Source: Gammaproteobacteria bacterium
GTDB taxonomy: Bacteria > Pseudomonadota > Gammaproteobacteria > Ga0077536
Reading direction: 5' to 3'
Length of the DNA stretch: 64,000 nucleotides
NCBI GenBank assembly: GCA_009692265.1
Contig: SHZM01000004.1
Location: 1-64,000 of the forward strand
Shown: piece by piece, positions 31,497-41,665 of the stretch
How positions within the stretch are numbered: the first letter of the stretch is position 1
Layout: each line of letters begins with the position of its first letter
Notes under the pieces: generated by a model
Database searches by the model: none
The model's input: the letters and a program-made list of their open reading frames with translations, nothing else
Told to the model about the DNA's origin: nothing
Made by a program: the position numbers and the translations under genes

Positions 31497-33299
31497 CTAC
31501 CCCAGCAATCGCGTGACCCACTGCCGCGAGTCTTGTGGATCAATCACATCGTCAAACTCGAAATAGGTCGCGACATTTACTGCCTTACCGTGCTGATACA
31601 TCTTCTCGACCATACGTTCGAACTCGGCATCGCGCGCGAGGGGATCCTCTAGCGCGTCGAGTTCGCGCTTGAAACCTAACTTCACCGCGCCTTCGAGCCC
31701 CATTGGTCCGAATTCACCCGTGGGCCAGGCGACGGTAAACAACGGTGCCTTCAGATGACCGCCGACCATCGCTTGTGCGCCTAACCCATAACACTTGCGC
31801 AGAATGATTGTCGCGAAGGGCACTTCGAGCTGCGCGCCGACGATGAACAGTTCGGAGGCGTGGCGCACGGTGCCGCTCTTCTCGGCTTCCGGACCGACCA
31901 TGATCCCCGGGGTATCGCACAGGAACAGAAGCGGGATCTTGAACGCATTACACAGGCGCATGAAGCGGGCCATTTTCTTCGCCCCGTCGCTTTCGATCGC
32001 GCCGGCGAGAAACCCTGGATTGTTTGCGACCAGCCCAAGCGGGCGACCTTCGATCCGAATGAACGCGGTCACCGCGCCGAGCCCGAAATCGGGACGTAAT
32101 TCGAGCACCGAACCGGTATCCGCGAGCAGCGTGATCACTTCGCGGATGTCGTACATGCGCAATCGGTTCTCCGGGATACAGTGACGCAACGCCCGCTGAT
32201 CCGCGCATTGCCAATTCTCCACTGAACCCTGGAAGTAGCTGAGGTATTGCTTCGCCATCGCAACGGCGTGGGCTTCGTCCCTGGCCACGAGATCCACCAC
32301 GCCGGTGAGCCGTTGCACGGAGATGGGTCCAATGTCTTCGGGCTTGTAAACGCCGAGTCCGCCGCCTTCGATCATCGCCGGCCCACCCATGCCGATATTC
32401 GAGGCTTCGGTCGCGATGATCACATCGCAAATACCGAGCATCGCGGCATTGCCGGCGAAGCAGCGGCCCTGATTCACCCCGATCAACGGCACCTTGCCGC
32501 TTAGGCGTGCGAGGTTCGTGAAGGTTGGGCATTCCAGCCACGACGCAAAAAGGTTTTCGGTATCGACATCCCCAGGACGGCCCCCGCCGCCTTCGGTGAA
32601 GAACACCAGGGGTAAATTCAACTTGCGCGCGAGGTCGATCAACCGATCGGTCTTGCGATGGTTTTGAAAGCCCTGGGTGCCGGCGAGCACGGTGTAGTCA
32701 TAGGCCAAGACCACGCAGCGCGCCTTCTCGCCGAAGGCGGTGCCGTTGACGGTGCCGATCCCGACTACCATGCCGTCGGCAGGCGTGTTGTCGATCAGAT
32801 CTTCAAGCGAGCGGCGCTTGCGCTGCGCTGCGAGGGTCAATGCGCCGTACTCGGTGAAACTGCCGGGATCACAGAGATCCGCGACGTTCTCGCGCGCGGT
32901 GCGTTGACCTAAGGTGTGACGTTTAGCGACTGCCGCGGGACGTGCGGCGTCCGAAGTTCGCGCATGACGCGCCAGTGATTCTTGCAGGTCCGGGCGGAGT
33001 TGATCTAAATCACGCGCGATCACCTGCGCGGCTTGCACTTCGATGGTCGCGCCAGCTTGCAAACGCAGCAGCAGCTCGTCCGGCATCACCGTTTGTTCTG
33101 GTGCGCACGCGACCAGGGTGATCCGTCCGGCGATGGGCGCGACTACCACGTGCTCCATCTTCATCGCCTCCAACACGCAGAGCGGATCGCCCGCCTGGAC
33201 CTGATCCCCTACCGCGACGACGAGTTGAACCACGGTGCCCTGCATCGGGGCGAGCACGGCTTCGTCCCGCGGGCTCGGATTATTTACGCCATCGGCCAT
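31497..33299 (-). CDS. Biotin-carrier domain fused to acyl-CoA carboxylase carboxyltransferase
   Basis: VLAPMQGTVVQLVVAVGDQVQAGDPLCVLEAMKMEHVVVAP (biotinyl domain), then RQRTARENVADLCDPGSFTEYG...FFTEGGGGRPGD...EASNIGMGGPAMIEGGGLG...PLLFLCDTPGIMVGPEAEKSG. Confidence 0.9.
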   Translation of the reverse strand: MADGVNNPSPRDEAVLAPMQGTVVQLVVAVGDQVQAGDPLCVLEAMKMEHVVVAPIAGRITLVACAPEQTVMPDELLLRLQAGATIEVQAAQVIARDLDQLRPDLQESLARHARTSDAARPAAVAKRHTLGQRTARENVADLCDPGSFTEYGALTLAAQRKRRSLEDLIDNTPADGMVVGIGTVNGTAFGEKARCVVLAYDYTVLAGTQGFQNHRKTDRLIDLARKLNLPLVFFTEGGGGRPGDVDTENLFASWLECPTFTNLARLSGKVPLIGVNQGRCFAGNAAMLGICDVIIATEASNIGMGGPAMIEGGGLGVYKPEDIGPISVQRLTGVVDLVARDEAHAVAMAKQYLSYFQGSVENWQCADQRALRHCIPENRLRMYDIREVITLLADTGSVLELRPDFGLGAVTAFIRIEGRPLGLVANNPGFLAGAIESDGAKKMARFMRLCNAFKIPLLFLCDTPGIMVGPEAEKSGTVRHASELFIVGAQLEVPFATIILRKCYGLGAQAMVGGHLKAPLFTVAWPTGEFGPMGLEGAVKLGFKRELDALEDPLARDAEFERMVEKMYQHGKAVNVATYFEFDDVIDPQDSRQWVTRLLG

Positions 33300-33443
33300 G
33301 AGTGACTCCACGGATTTGATTTCAGCCTTGCAGTCTACTGGGGGACGCCAATTTTGTGTGTGATTGTGGTCATCGCCTGCTCTGGCAATGGGACCGCTCA
33401 GTACGGATATACTGCCAGGAACCATCACCAGGAGAACAACCAG

Positions 33444-34322
33444 ATGAGATTGCGCGACAAAGTCGCCGTCGTGACCGGCGGCGCGAGTGGCATGGGGCAG
33501 GCCACGGTTTTACGTTTCCTCGCCGAAGGCGCGAAGGTCGTGATCGCAGACTTCAACGCCGAGAACGGCGCGAAAACACTCCAGCTCGCAGCCGCTGCCG
33601 GGGCCGCCAGCGCGGCCCGCTTCATCAAGATCGATGTGGTCAAGGAAATGGATGTGGCCGCGATGATCGAATGCGCGGTGGACGAGTTCGGGCGTCTGGA
33701 TATCCTCTTCAATAACGCCGGGGTCGGTGGTGCGATCGGGCCGGTGTGGGATATCGAAGAAGACGAGTGGGATTACACCTTCGATGTCCTGGTCAAAGGC
33801 GTGTTCTTCGGCATTAAACACGCGACCCGGATCTTGCGTAAACAGAAGCAGGGCGGCGCGATTATCAATACCGCCTCGGTCGCGGGCTTGTCGGGCGGCT
33901 GCGGGCCACTCGCGTATTCGGCGGCGAAAGCGGCGGTGGTCAATCTCTCGCGTGCGGCCGCCGTGCAACTCGCGCCCGATCGGATCCGGGTTAACGCGAT
34001 CTGTCCGGGTTTCATCCTGACTGGCCTAACCCAGTCGATGCAGGTGTCAATTGAAGAAGCCGGCCGGCACCTCGATGGCTTGCAACCGATTCCGGATCAC
34101 GGCACCGGTGAGGACATCGCTGGCACCGCGCTTTATCTCGCCTGTGACGATTCTCGTTTCGTGACCGGGGAGGCAATCATCGTCGACGGTGGCCTGACCG
34201 CGCTCGGCCCCGATATGTGGCAGCGTTTTGGCGTCCCGCGCGAAGCCACCATGTACAAGAGTCGACTCAACAAAGGCACAACCGGCGAAGGCTCCATATC
34301 ACGTCCACTGAAATCGGATTAA
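33444..34322 (+). CDS. SDR family oxidoreductase
   Basis: MRLRDKVAVVTGGASGMGQATVLRFLAEGAKVVIADFN...LFNNAGVGG...YSAAKAAVVNLSRAAAVQLAPDRIRVNAICPGFI. Confidence 0.93.
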   Translation: MRLRDKVAVVTGGASGMGQATVLRFLAEGAKVVIADFNAENGAKTLQLAAAAGAASAARFIKIDVVKEMDVAAMIECAVDEFGRLDILFNNAGVGGAIGPVWDIEEDEWDYTFDVLVKGVFFGIKHATRILRKQKQGGAIINTASVAGLSGGCGPLAYSAAKAAVVNLSRAAAVQLAPDRIRVNAICPGFILTGLTQSMQVSIEEAGRHLDGLQPIPDHGTGEDIAGTALYLACDDSRFVTGEAIIVDGGLTALGPDMWQRFGVPREATMYKSRLNKGTTGEGSISRPLKSD

Positions 34323-34327
34323 CCGCA

Positions 34328-35128
34328 ATGACCTACAGCGACTTTCAATTTCTAACCTTTGAGCTGCAGGAACACGGTGTGTTGCTGATCACGCTCAACC
34401 GCCCCGAGGCTATGAACGCGACCAATGCGCGGCTGCATTGGGAGCTGACGAAGATTTGGACGGTCGTCCACGAAGATCCCGCGGTACGCGTGGTGGTCGT
34501 CACTGGCGCGGGCGACAAGGCGTTCTCGGCCGGCGGCGATCTCGATTGGATTACGGAGATGGTCGGTGATGCCGCGAAGATCACCAACACCATGCAGGAA
34601 GCAGCTGACATCGTTTATCGCATGCTCGATTGCGATAAGCCGATTATCTCGGCAATTAACGGAGTCGCGGTCGGCGCTGGCCTGGCGGTCGCGTTGTTAG
34701 CGGACGTTAGCATCATGAGTGAAACGGCGAAGATCACCGACGGGCATGTGCGATTAGGCGTGGCCGCCGGCGATCACGCGGCGATCATCTGGCCGATCCT
34801 CTGCGGGATCACCAAGGCCAAGTACTACTTGATGACGGCGGATTTCATCGATGGCAAGGAAGCCGAGCGTATCGGACTCGTGACGTTCTCAGCCCCGGCT
34901 GGTGAAGTCCTGGAACGCGCGCTCAAAATCGCGCACAAGCTTGGGGTTGGCAGCCAACCCGCGATCCGCTACACCAAGAAGTCTCTGAATAATTGGATTC
35001 GAATGGCCGGCCCGACGTTCGATAACTCTTTGGCGCTGGAGATGTTGTGCTTCCTGGGCGAGGACGCGAAAGAAGGTGTGGCGGCGGTTCGCGAGAAGCG
35101 TGCGCCGAAGTTTCCGTCGGCGCAGTAG
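34328..35128 (+). CDS. Enoyl-CoA hydratase/isomerase family protein
   Basis: [24 protein letters not shown]...[20 protein letters not shown]...[31 protein letters not shown]. Confidence 0.92.
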   Translation: MTYSDFQFLTFELQEHGVLLITLNRPEAMNATNARLHWELTKIWTVVHEDPAVRVVVVTGAGDKAFSAGGDLDWITEMVGDAAKITNTMQEAADIVYRMLDCDKPIISAINGVAVGAGLAVALLADVSIMSETAKITDGHVRLGVAAGDHAAIIWPILCGITKAKYYLMTADFIDGKEAERIGLVTFSAPAGEVLERALKIAHKLGVGSQPAIRYTKKSLNNWIRMAGPTFDNSLALEMLCFLGEDAKEGVAAVREKRAPKFPSAQ

Positions 35129-35184
35129 CGCAGAGATAGCACATTCGAGAGGGCTGACCACCGCTAAACGGCGTAGGAGGTTAG

Positions 35185-35598
35185 ATGCGCGGAATTTGGT
35201 TCGGCGCGATAAGCCCGCTCTTGATTGCCTGCGACGCGGGCGCGCACGAAGACTGCGCCAAACAAGCCGCAACCGAGCTGGTAATCAATTTATCGTTAGG
35301 CGTCTATACCGAACGCGCGCAGGTCAGTGCGCCGCTTACACTGAAGATCCCAACCGGCTTTGATTCCAACGCGTACGGTGCCTGCCTGAAGATTCAGGGA
35401 GTCGAACCGGCCCGCGAAGCCCTGCAGGCAGTCTTCGATAGACAAAACTGCCAGCGGGTCGCGCGCAGCACCCGCCTGGTGTCAACTTCCGCTACTGGAC
35501 CGCGCATCGCCGATTCGCTCGATTTTGCCGCCTGCGAGGACTGTCTGAATAATCAGATCGAAGTTGAAGTGCTGTCACCGCAGGCGAAGTCTGATTAG
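35185..35598 (+). CDS. Hypothetical secreted protein
   Basis: 137-aa ORF with hydrophobic N-terminus and several Cys residues; no family recognised. Confidence 0.4.
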   Translation: MRGIWFGAISPLLIACDAGAHEDCAKQAATELVINLSLGVYTERAQVSAPLTLKIPTGFDSNAYGACLKIQGVEPAREALQAVFDRQNCQRVARSTRLVSTSATGPRIADSLDFAACEDCLNNQIEVEVLSPQAKSD

Positions 35599-36812
35599 GT
35601 CGGAGCGCCGCGCCGGGTAATCAGCGGCCCCAAAACTCCTGACTCGCGAGTGTCGCGCACCCTCGGCCATCGCGGCAAGCTTCGCGAACACAATTTGCGG
35701 GTCCACCGCCGCCTGGCCCACCCAGGTGCCATAGCCACAGTCGCTACCAGCAATGACATTCCCGCGCCCGACCAAGTGGGCGAAGCGGCCAATTCCGGGT
35801 GTTCGATAAAATTCGTCTTCGATTCGAGCACGCCTGGAATCAACACCTTGCCTTCCGGCAGTTTCACCGTCTCGAAGACCCTCCACTCGTGCGCGTGGCG
35901 CGGATTTGCCGCCTCGAACGAGATGGCGGTGGCGCGGGCTTGAAATACCACCTCGATAATATCCTTCAACGGTACGTCGCAGTGGTGGGGGCCTTCGTAA
36001 TTGCCCCAGCACAGATGCAGGCGCATCTGCTCGGGAGCAATGTTCGCGGTGGCGAAATTCAGTGCTTCGATATGCAACCGCATGCGTTTTCGGAATGCCT
36101 CAAGGCTGAGATCCGCACATTGAATATGGCGACCCATGGCCAAATCGGGGCAATCAATCTGGAGCACGAAGCCGGCCTTGGCGATCGTTTCGTATTCGTG
36201 GCGCATCGCCTCGGCAATCGCGTAGAGATATTGTTCATCACTCGGATAGTAGTCGTTCTTGAAAAAAAGTGAGACAACGCCGGGCGACGCTGCGCTCATG
36301 AAGCCGCGGGTAGCATTCGCCGCGTCCATCGCGGCGCGGAGATTTTCCGCATCGACGATCGGTGCGGTGTGATCGTGCACCTTGATAGGGCCATTGCAGC
36401 CCGGTGTTTTACGACGCGCGCGACCTGGGTCGCCAAACATGCGTTTTGCCATGTCGGGGAATTCGACCAGGTCTTGGTAGATTAGTGGTTGGCTGGTGCC
36501 ACCGAAGCCTGTGAGGCGATCCTTGATGTAGGTGGCGTAGCTCGGTTTAGACAGCTCACCGTCGTTGACGATATCGATCCCGGCCGCGACTTGCTGGTGC
36601 ACGACCTCGGCTACCGTCGTGACAATCCGCGCCGCGAGCGCCGAACGATCGATCGCGATACCTTCCTCTTTCGCGTACATGATCTTGATCAGATCTTCGG
36701 GACGCGGGAGGCTCCCTGTATGGGTGGTCAAAAATCGATCGACACTGCGGAACATAGTCATTCTCGGGTTGAGTGCGCGCGGAGTATCCACTCCGCGGTC
36801 CGTCCCGATCAA
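35595..36812 (-). pseudogene. Cobalamin-independent methionine synthase-like (MetE C-terminal family), 3' part frameshifted
   Basis: DRFLTTHTGSLPRPEDLIKIMYAKEEG...IVNDGELSKPSYATYIKDRLTGFGG...HLCWGNYEGPHHCDVPLKDII...; expected RFAHLVGRGNVIAGSDCGYGTWVGQAAVDPQIVFAKLAAMAEGA appears in another frame (ORF 35575-36012). Confidence 0.82.
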
Positions 36813-36895
36813 TGCTCATGTCACCACCGCGTCGCATTGCTGCACGACCGCGTGCGCGGTAGTCTCAGCCTCCATTGATAGTTTTTGAGGTACTT

Positions 36896-37732
36896 ATGAA
36901 ACTCGGACTGTTTGGGATCAATATGAATGCGTGCTGCGACCCGGACACCACGGTCCAGGTGGCACGCACCGCCGAAGCAGCCGGCTTCGAGTCACTGTGG
37001 ACAGGCGAGCACGTGGTGCTCCCGGATCCACAGGTCGCGCCCTCACCGTTGCCACCGCTGTATCCCTTGCTCGATCCAGCGGTCGCCCTCGCTTTCATCG
37101 CCGCGCACACGAAGACGGTGAAGCTTGGCACCGGGATCATCATTCTCCCGCAACGCAATCCCCTGGTACTCGCCAAGGAGCTTGCGAGTGTCGATGTGCT
37201 GTCCAAGGGGCGTTTGATCTTCGGGCTTGGGGTCGGTTACTTAAAGCCTGAATTCGAAGCGTTAGGGGTGAGCTTCGAGCACAAGGGCGCGCGCGCTATC
37301 GATTACTTGCAAGCCATGCAAGCGATTTGGTCGCAGCCGCAGCCGGGCTATACCGGAAAATTCGTGATCTTCAACGGCATTCAGGCACGACCCCAGCCCA
37401 TTCAGCAAGCGCTGCCAATCGTCATCGGCGGACACACCAAGGCGGCATTTCTTCGCGCGGTTGAATATGCGCATGGCTGGTATGGTTTTGCGCTGGATGA
37501 AGCCGCGACCCAAAAATGTTTGGACGGCCTTGCCGCGGCAGCCCGCGAAGTCTCACGACCAGCGGCGCTAGGCCCGCTCGAGATCAGCGTCACGCCGGCG
37601 GCTGCGCTTGATCGCGATCTCACTCACCGCTACCGCGATCTCGGTGTACACCGGCTGATTCCGTTTCCTCGTTTGAAGACGGCCGCTGAACTCGTGGCCT
37701 TCGTTTCCCGCACCGCGGATGCCTGTCTCTGA
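36896..37732 (+). CDS. LLM class F420-dependent-type oxidoreductase
   Basis: MKLGLFGINMNACCDPDTTVQVARTAEAAGFESLWTGEHVVLPDP...KLGTGIIILPQRNPLVLAKELASVDVLSKGRLIFGLGVGYLKPEFEALGV. Confidence 0.92.
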   Translation: MKLGLFGINMNACCDPDTTVQVARTAEAAGFESLWTGEHVVLPDPQVAPSPLPPLYPLLDPAVALAFIAAHTKTVKLGTGIIILPQRNPLVLAKELASVDVLSKGRLIFGLGVGYLKPEFEALGVSFEHKGARAIDYLQAMQAIWSQPQPGYTGKFVIFNGIQARPQPIQQALPIVIGGHTKAAFLRAVEYAHGWYGFALDEAATQKCLDGLAAAAREVSRPAALGPLEISVTPAAALDRDLTHRYRDLGVHRLIPFPRLKTAAELVAFVSRTADACL

Positions 37733-37745
37733 GCAAGAAGTAGTC

Positions 37746-38540
37746 ATGCGACAACCATCGATATTCATTCCCCACGGCGGCGGCCCGTGCTTTTTCATGG
37801 ACCCGCCACCGGACGAGCCGTCGCGTTGGCTCGCGATGGAAGCCTATCTGCGCGAATTGCCGCTCTGCCTGCCGCAGCGACCGCAGGCCCTGCTGGTAGT
37901 CTCCGCGCACTGGGAAATGCCGCGACCCACGGTGCTGGCCGCGGCGCAGCCTGGCTTATTGTTCGACTACTACGGTTTTCCGCCGCACACCTACCAGCTC
38001 ACGTATCCGGCGCCAGGTGCGCCTGAGCTTGCGGCACGCGTGCGGCAGCTGCTCGCCGCGGCCGGTATCGCTAGCGACGAAGACCTTCAGCGTGATTTTG
38101 ATCACGGCATTTTCGTTCCACTCAAAGTGAGTTTTCCGCAGGCGGACATCCCGATCCTGCAGTTATCTCTGCGCGAAGATCTGGACCCCGCGAGCCACCT
38201 CGCGATCGGTCGCGCGCTAAGCGTGCTGCGGGACGAGAATGTGCTCATTATTGGTAGCGGGCTGAGCTTCCACAATTTGCGCGCGCTGGGTGGTCCCGCA
38301 GGCCCAGCGCGGGAATTTGATCGTTGGTTGACTGAAACTGTGTGCGAGGTAGCGCCAGCACAACGCGACACGCGGCTTGCACAGTGGGGCGTGGCCCCGG
38401 GTGCTCGCGCCTGCCATCCACGCGAACAACACCTACTGCCGTTGATGGTGGCGGTGGGCGCGGCGGCTGGAGATCCGGGGCAGCACGCGTTCAGCGGTAC
38501 GATCTGGGGCCAGTCGGTTTCGGCTTATCATTTTGGCTAA
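37746..38540 (+). CDS. Class III extradiol dioxygenase (LigB/DODA-like)
   Basis: PSIFIPHGGGPCFFMDPP...LLVVSAHWEMPRPTV...YYGFPPHTYQLTYPAPG...DHGIFVPLKVSFPQADIPILQLSLR...HPREQHLLPLMVAVGAAAGD. Confidence 0.9.
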   Translation: MRQPSIFIPHGGGPCFFMDPPPDEPSRWLAMEAYLRELPLCLPQRPQALLVVSAHWEMPRPTVLAAAQPGLLFDYYGFPPHTYQLTYPAPGAPELAARVRQLLAAAGIASDEDLQRDFDHGIFVPLKVSFPQADIPILQLSLREDLDPASHLAIGRALSVLRDENVLIIGSGLSFHNLRALGGPAGPAREFDRWLTETVCEVAPAQRDTRLAQWGVAPGARACHPREQHLLPLMVAVGAAAGDPGQHAFSGTIWGQSVSAYHFG

Positions 38541-38574
38541 GGCGAGGGGTCGGGGTTCTACGGTGCGCGAGGCC

Positions 38575-40788
38575 CTAACGCGCGATCCAATGCTGGACCC
38601 AGCTGCGCGGGTTCGCCATAAATTCCGTTAGCAATTCGGGCTGTACATCGCGTAATAACGGCAGGGCCTTGGCTAACGGCAAGGCATGCGCGGCGATCTC
38701 GCGGCGTAACTTCGCGCGATGGTGCCAGGCTGCCGCGGGGAGGCGTGGCGGCCCTAAGCGCGCGGGCACCCCTTGCCCGAGGAGCAAGGTATCGAAGGCG
38801 TGATCGCCAGAGAAGAAATCCGGTGGAATGATCGAATAAAACAACGACGGGCGGTCGGACAGCGGTGCGCGCTCGCAAAATAACTCAAGGCGATCGCGCG
38901 CCCCGCTAATATCGGCGTCCGCGCGCGCGGCGCGCCAGAATTCCGTGTCCAGGCGGCGGTTGAAGCGGTAATGAATCGCCAGGAACCACCGCAACTGATC
39001 CCACAGATCATTCATCTTCTCGGTCAGGCGGGCCTTGCTCGCGACGTCACTACGTAACGGAAAGTGATTCGTCAGATATTCGAGTTCATAGATCACCATA
39101 TGCAGCGCCGTCGACTCCAGGGGCTCGACGAACGCATAGGAATTCCCCAGCGCGACCACGTTACCCTTGAAAAAATGCGCGTGCCGGCCCGACCGAAATT
39201 TGACCTGCCGTGGCTCGCCCATGCGCGGGTGCATGCGGTGCATTTCGTCCACTGCGGCGTCATCGCTGATAAACGACGAGGCGTAGACGTAGCCAATGTG
39301 ATCGCGGTCCTCGAACGCGGTCGACCAACACCAACCGGCATCAAACGCATGCGCGCGCGTGTAGGGTTTGATCAGGCCGTCGTGCGGCAGGTTCGTCGCG
39401 ATCGCGCGATCGGTGAACAAACTGGATTGATAACTGACGAACGGCGACTTAAGCGCGCCTTCCATCAACACCGATCGAAAACCGCTCGCATCGACGTACA
39501 AGTCAAACTGCAGCTTGCGGCCATCAGCGGTAACAAGATGATCGACGTTTTCGCCGTCATCGCGGATCTCCACGCCGCGGATCTCGGCATCCAGATAATG
39601 GATGCCGCGACTGATAGCCTCCTCTTTAAGGAAGGCGACGAAGCGCTCATTGTCGAGGTGGTAAGCGAAGCGAACGCTTTCGAGCAAGCTGTGCGCGCGA
39701 CCGCCACCGGCGTCGAGCAGCGGCGCGCGATCAGCGTACATCAACTGCGCGGCGACACTTTGATTATCGAGATGCCCGTCGTAGACCATCGGATCGACCA
39801 ATGGCGCGTACTGAAACGGATAACTGAACTGGCTATCGGGGGTAGCCCCCCATAGAAACTGGATACCAAGCTTAATTGACGGTTGTACACGGCGATGAAA
39901 GTCGGCGATGTCGAGCCCGAGTAATCCGGGCGAGTGCAGAAAGCGCACCATTTCGGGGGTCGTCGCTTCGCCGACACTGATGATCGGAATTTTGCTGGAT
40001 TCGATCAACGTCACTTCGAGATCGGGGATCCGTCGGCGCAGGGTCAAGGCGGCGAGATAACCTGCGGTACCGCCGCCCAAGATCCCGACCGTGCGATAGC
40101 GATCCGGGTGCGGGGCGGGGCTTGGTGAGTACGCCAATTCCGCAGCAAAGCCTTCGAGTTCCAAGGCACGCGCCAACGCCGTGCGGGCCACCGCCGCGAA
40201 ACGCGAGCGAGGCGCGACAACGCCACTGCAAATCGTACAGTGGCCGACGGGCAACACGCTGATCAGCTCGGTGCCCTCCGCACGGTGTACCGCTGCGGCG
40301 GTGAGGGCAGGCGCGGCACTGTCGTTACGCGACAATGCCGCCACCATTTTGACAAGACCGTGGGTGATGTCGGTCATCCGCGCGGCTGGGACGGCGGCAA
40401 TATTGCCGCTGAGGTACGCGCCAAGTTGCCCCATCGCGCGGGTTGGCTCGGCGTGCGCGGGCAACGCCTGTAGTAGCCGACATTCCACACAGGCGGTCAG
40501 GCCCGGCACCGTGACGGTGCCTTGGACGACGTTCGCGCCGTCAATTGTCAAAAACAACGTGGTGTGTCCGGCTCCGAGCAAGGTCGCTTGCATGTTGAGA
40601 AGTTCGCGCCATGTCACGTCTTCGAGTGCAACGATGGTCAGATCGACGGCCTCACCTGTCGCGGACGCGACAAGTAGCGCTACCTGGGTGAAGCCAGCGG
40701 CCTTGAGCGCGTCAGCGAGCGTCGACCCGAACGCGCCTGAGGCGATGATCGCGATGGTCGTGGAAAAATCGGTGGAACTGTTGTCCAT
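38575..40788 (-). CDS. Flavin-dependent tryptophan-halogenase-like protein fused to an N-terminal TOMM ThiF/E1-like domain
   Basis: C-terminal about 500 aa: VGILGGGTAGYLAALTLRRRIPDLEVTLIESSKIPIISVGEATTPEMVRFLH...YVDASGFRS...GWCWSTAFEDRDHIGYVYASSF...LGNSYAFVEPLESTALHM. N-terminal about 230 aa: IAIIASGAFGSTLADALKAAG...VVQGTVTVPGLTACVECRLLQAL...SVLPVGHCTICSG. Confidence 0.85.
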   Translation of the reverse strand: MDNSSTDFSTTIAIIASGAFGSTLADALKAAGFTQVALLVASATGEAVDLTIVALEDVTWRELLNMQATLLGAGHTTLFLTIDGANVVQGTVTVPGLTACVECRLLQALPAHAEPTRAMGQLGAYLSGNIAAVPAARMTDITHGLVKMVAALSRNDSAAPALTAAAVHRAEGTELISVLPVGHCTICSGVVAPRSRFAAVARTALARALELEGFAAELAYSPSPAPHPDRYRTVGILGGGTAGYLAALTLRRRIPDLEVTLIESSKIPIISVGEATTPEMVRFLHSPGLLGLDIADFHRRVQPSIKLGIQFLWGATPDSQFSYPFQYAPLVDPMVYDGHLDNQSVAAQLMYADRAPLLDAGGGRAHSLLESVRFAYHLDNERFVAFLKEEAISRGIHYLDAEIRGVEIRDDGENVDHLVTADGRKLQFDLYVDASGFRSVLMEGALKSPFVSYQSSLFTDRAIATNLPHDGLIKPYTRAHAFDAGWCWSTAFEDRDHIGYVYASSFISDDAAVDEMHRMHPRMGEPRQVKFRSGRHAHFFKGNVVALGNSYAFVEPLESTALHMVIYELEYLTNHFPLRSDVASKARLTEKMNDLWDQLRWFLAIHYRFNRRLDTEFWRAARADADISGARDRLELFCERAPLSDRPSLFYSIIPPDFFSGDHAFDTLLLGQGVPARLGPPRLPAAAWHHRAKLRREIAAHALPLAKALPLLRDVQPELLTEFMANPRSWVQHWIAR

Positions 40789-41049
40789 GTCATTCCGTCC
40801 TTGTTCGCGGCGCCGCGGACCCGTGTGGATCCGGCTTCTTCGGCACCCCCAGCGGCTGGGCCAGGTCCACGGATCACCTGGCTAATCCTGGCCGCCGCTG
40901 GACGCGACGATAACACCGCGAGATTTTCATTGTAACTCGGCTTCGCGAGGCTCAACGCCTGGAACGTCTGAGTGGCGACGGGTGTGACGTAGTGTTTGTA
41001 TTGAATCGTGAACCGCGGAAGCGTGCGCCACCCGGCAGGCACCCCTGAA

Positions 41050-41652
41050 TCAGGCCGGGACGTAGCGCAGCCGCTGCGGCGAGAACTCGATGTAGAGGAT
41101 GAGGCGATCGCGCTCCGAGAAGTTGAACGCGTAGTGCAGATTGGAACCATCGAACACGATGCCCCGGCCTTCCTCCTCGCGCACGAACTCCCCGTCGACG
41201 TTCAAATAGTTGAACTCGTTCTCCATCTCGAGTCCGAGGTGGAAGGACAGGAATTGCCCGGCCGCCAGCTCGGGATGGCTATGCGGAGGAAGCCATCCGC
41301 CCGGCTTGAACAGCGAGAGCCCGGCGAGATGGATCCCGCGCATCGCCGAAAGCACGTGGGCGGTCTTCGGGCAGAGCTCTAACCAGAACGGCATTCGCTC
41401 GTCTTCAAACACCAGAGCGAACTTGAGCCACTTTTCCTTGACCGGTCCCCAGCCATCGAACCAGCCGGCCCGCCCCACCGCGGCAACCGTCTTGAGTAGA
41501 TCCGGGTTCTGCTTTTCCGTCCCCGTGCCGTCGGGATCCACTATCAGGATGTTCGTGCGATCGAGCGCCGCGCACTCGTCGCGGATGACTTCCCAGTTTG
41601 ACACCAGGTGCGCCAGCTTGGGATAGGCCGTGTGAGAAACGATGGAGCCCAT
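41050..41652 (-). CDS. Aspartyl/asparaginyl beta-hydroxylase-like protein
   Basis: GIHLAGLSLFKPGGWLPPHSHPELAAGQFLSFHLGLEM...GRGIVFDGSNLHYAFNFSERDRLILYIEF. Confidence 0.8.
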   Translation of the reverse strand: MGSIVSHTAYPKLAHLVSNWEVIRDECAALDRTNILIVDPDGTGTEKQNPDLLKTVAAVGRAGWFDGWGPVKEKWLKFALVFEDERMPFWLELCPKTAHVLSAMRGIHLAGLSLFKPGGWLPPHSHPELAAGQFLSFHLGLEMENEFNYLNVDGEFVREEEGRGIVFDGSNLHYAFNFSERDRLILYIEFSPQRLRYVPA

Positions 41653-41665
41653 GATCAGCCTCGTT

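Noticed and set aside
39064-39855. 263-aa plus-strand ORF
   Set aside because: Lies opposite the strongly supported halogenase gene; shadow ORF.
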